NCBI GenBank assembly: GCA_934647145.1
Contig: CAKUFB010000179.1
Location: forward strand, 1-5,841
Length of the DNA: 5,841 bases
Reading direction: 5' to 3'
DNA from: an uncultured Clostridia bacterium
Lineage (GTDB): Bacteria; Bacillota; Clostridia; Christensenellales; Aristaeellaceae
The notes under the pieces: model-generated
The model's database searches: none
What the model saw: the letters and a program-made list of their open reading frames with translations, nothing else
Told to the model about the DNA's origin: nothing
Part shown: in pieces, positions 5,584-5,841 of the stretch
How the letters are laid out: every line of letters starts with the position of its first letter
Position numbering within the stretch: the first letter of the stretch is position 1
Made by a program: the position numbers and the translations under genes

Positions 5584-5588
5584 CCTCC
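5584..5588 (-). promoter_or_regulatory. Ribosome binding site of the nucleotidyltransferase gene
   Basis: GGAGG on the minus strand, 8 bases before ATG 5575. It supports that start over downstream methionines. Confidence 0.7.
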
Positions 5589-5593
5589 GTTAT

Positions 5594-5800
5594 TCAGGCC
5601 GCGCAGGCGAGCGCAGTCGGCTCGTCCGTGCGGTTGTATTCGGACAGCATGGCGCCTGTCCGCGCGCGCAGGATGACTGATAAGGGGCGCAACTCGTCCG
5701 CCTCTGCGAACCCCACCGACCACGCTGTGGGCGCCTGGCGGGGATGTCGTTCGGAGCTGCGGCATGGCGCCGTCTGCCGGGCGGCTGCAGCCGCCCGCAT
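5594..5800 (-). other. Doubtful 68-codon reading frame upstream of the nucleotidyltransferase
   Basis: An open frame starts at ATG 5800 and stops 18 bp before the nucleotidyltransferase ATG. Its first residues (MRAAAAARQ) are a translation of the repeat hairpin at 5778-5797, and the SD-like GAGGGG before it is part of the next repeat hairpin, so the start is probably accidental. The last part (GAMLSEYNRTDEPTALACAA) is less biased and could be a gene remnant or a leader peptide. I see no family, no promoter and no strong reason to call it a gene. Confidence 0.2.
5641..5662. repeat. Short inverted repeat upstream of the nucleotidyltransferase
   Basis: CGGACAG (5641-5647) pairs with CTGTCCG (5656-5662) around an eight-base loop, about 65 bp before the nucleotidyltransferase start. 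It could be a leader hairpin or an operator; nothing else supports either. Confidence 0.35.
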
Positions 5801-5841
5801 AATGCGATTCCCCTCAGGGAATCGCTTCCCTGCGCCCCATC
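5778..5841 (+). repeat. Third, partial copy of the structured repeat, cut by the window edge
   Basis: Hairpin 5778-5797 (CGGGCGGC/GCCGCCCG, loop TGCA) matches the one at 254-275. It is followed after a short AATG-ending spacer by hairpin 5804-5825 (GCGATTCCC/GGGAATCGC, loop CTCA) and TTCCCTGCG. Order, spacing and orientation are the same as before copy 2. The match loosens at about 5836 (one G missing), just before the edge, so the full extent cannot be judged. Confidence 0.7.

Noticed and set aside
4658..5680. A 340-codon plus-strand open frame
   Set aside because: Antisense to the nucleotidyltransferase and to the start of the membrane-protein gene; it crosses a clear terminator and promoter and has no recognisable motif.
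5016..5765. A 249-codon minus-strand frame overlapping the nucleotidyltransferase gene
   Set aside because: Out-of-frame shadow rich in Arg, Ala and Pro; the nucleotidyltransferase frame carries all family motifs.

Overview
The window looks like chromosomal DNA of a GC-rich Clostridia-type (Bacillota) bacterium, plausibly a gut lineage. This is inferred from GGAGG-type ribosome binding sites, TGnTATAAT-type extended -10 promoters in short AT-rich spacers, Rho-independent terminators, and proteins whose flavour (a TIM-less Gfo/Idh pair with an AraC/cupin regulator, a GYATRLYPLT nucleotidyltransferase, a small two-helix membrane protein) I associate with that group. No marker gene fixes the taxon.

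Left edge (1-495): a bidirectional terminator-like hairpin (51-78) and a possible leftward promoter (41-49) are followed by about 320 bases without a credible gene. That stretch holds two 106-bp direct repeats 192 bp apart and about ten short-loop, GC-rich hairpins. A separate terminator-like hairpin (434-471) closes the next operon.

Sugar-oxidoreductase locus (496-3628): two Gfo/Idh/MocA-family oxidoreductases are transcribed leftward as a tight operon (15-bp gap). Diverging from them is an AraC-family regulator with an N-terminal cupin sensor. The 118-bp divergent spacer has an extended -10 promoter for each side and three ATATCAT/ATGATAT motifs spaced about 25 bp apart, two of them lying on the -10 elements. 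The simplest reading is that a sugar or polyol-derived ligand sensed by the AraC protein controls the two dehydrogenases. The substrate cannot be read from the sequence.

Membrane-protein pair (3660-4718, leftward): an AT-richer gene for a multi-spanning membrane protein with its own promoter is followed 6 bp later by a 93-residue two-helix membrane protein. It converges on the AraC gene at a shared terminator.

Nucleotidyltransferase (4829-5575, leftward): a single-domain sugar-phosphate nucleotidyltransferase with its own strong terminator. Upstream (5576-5841) lies no convincing gene, only a doubtful 68-codon frame, a small hairpin and, at the right edge, a third partial copy of the structured repeat in the same orientation as the left copies.

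The genes are individually ordinary. The least explained part is the structured repeat family, which lies on both sides of the genes.
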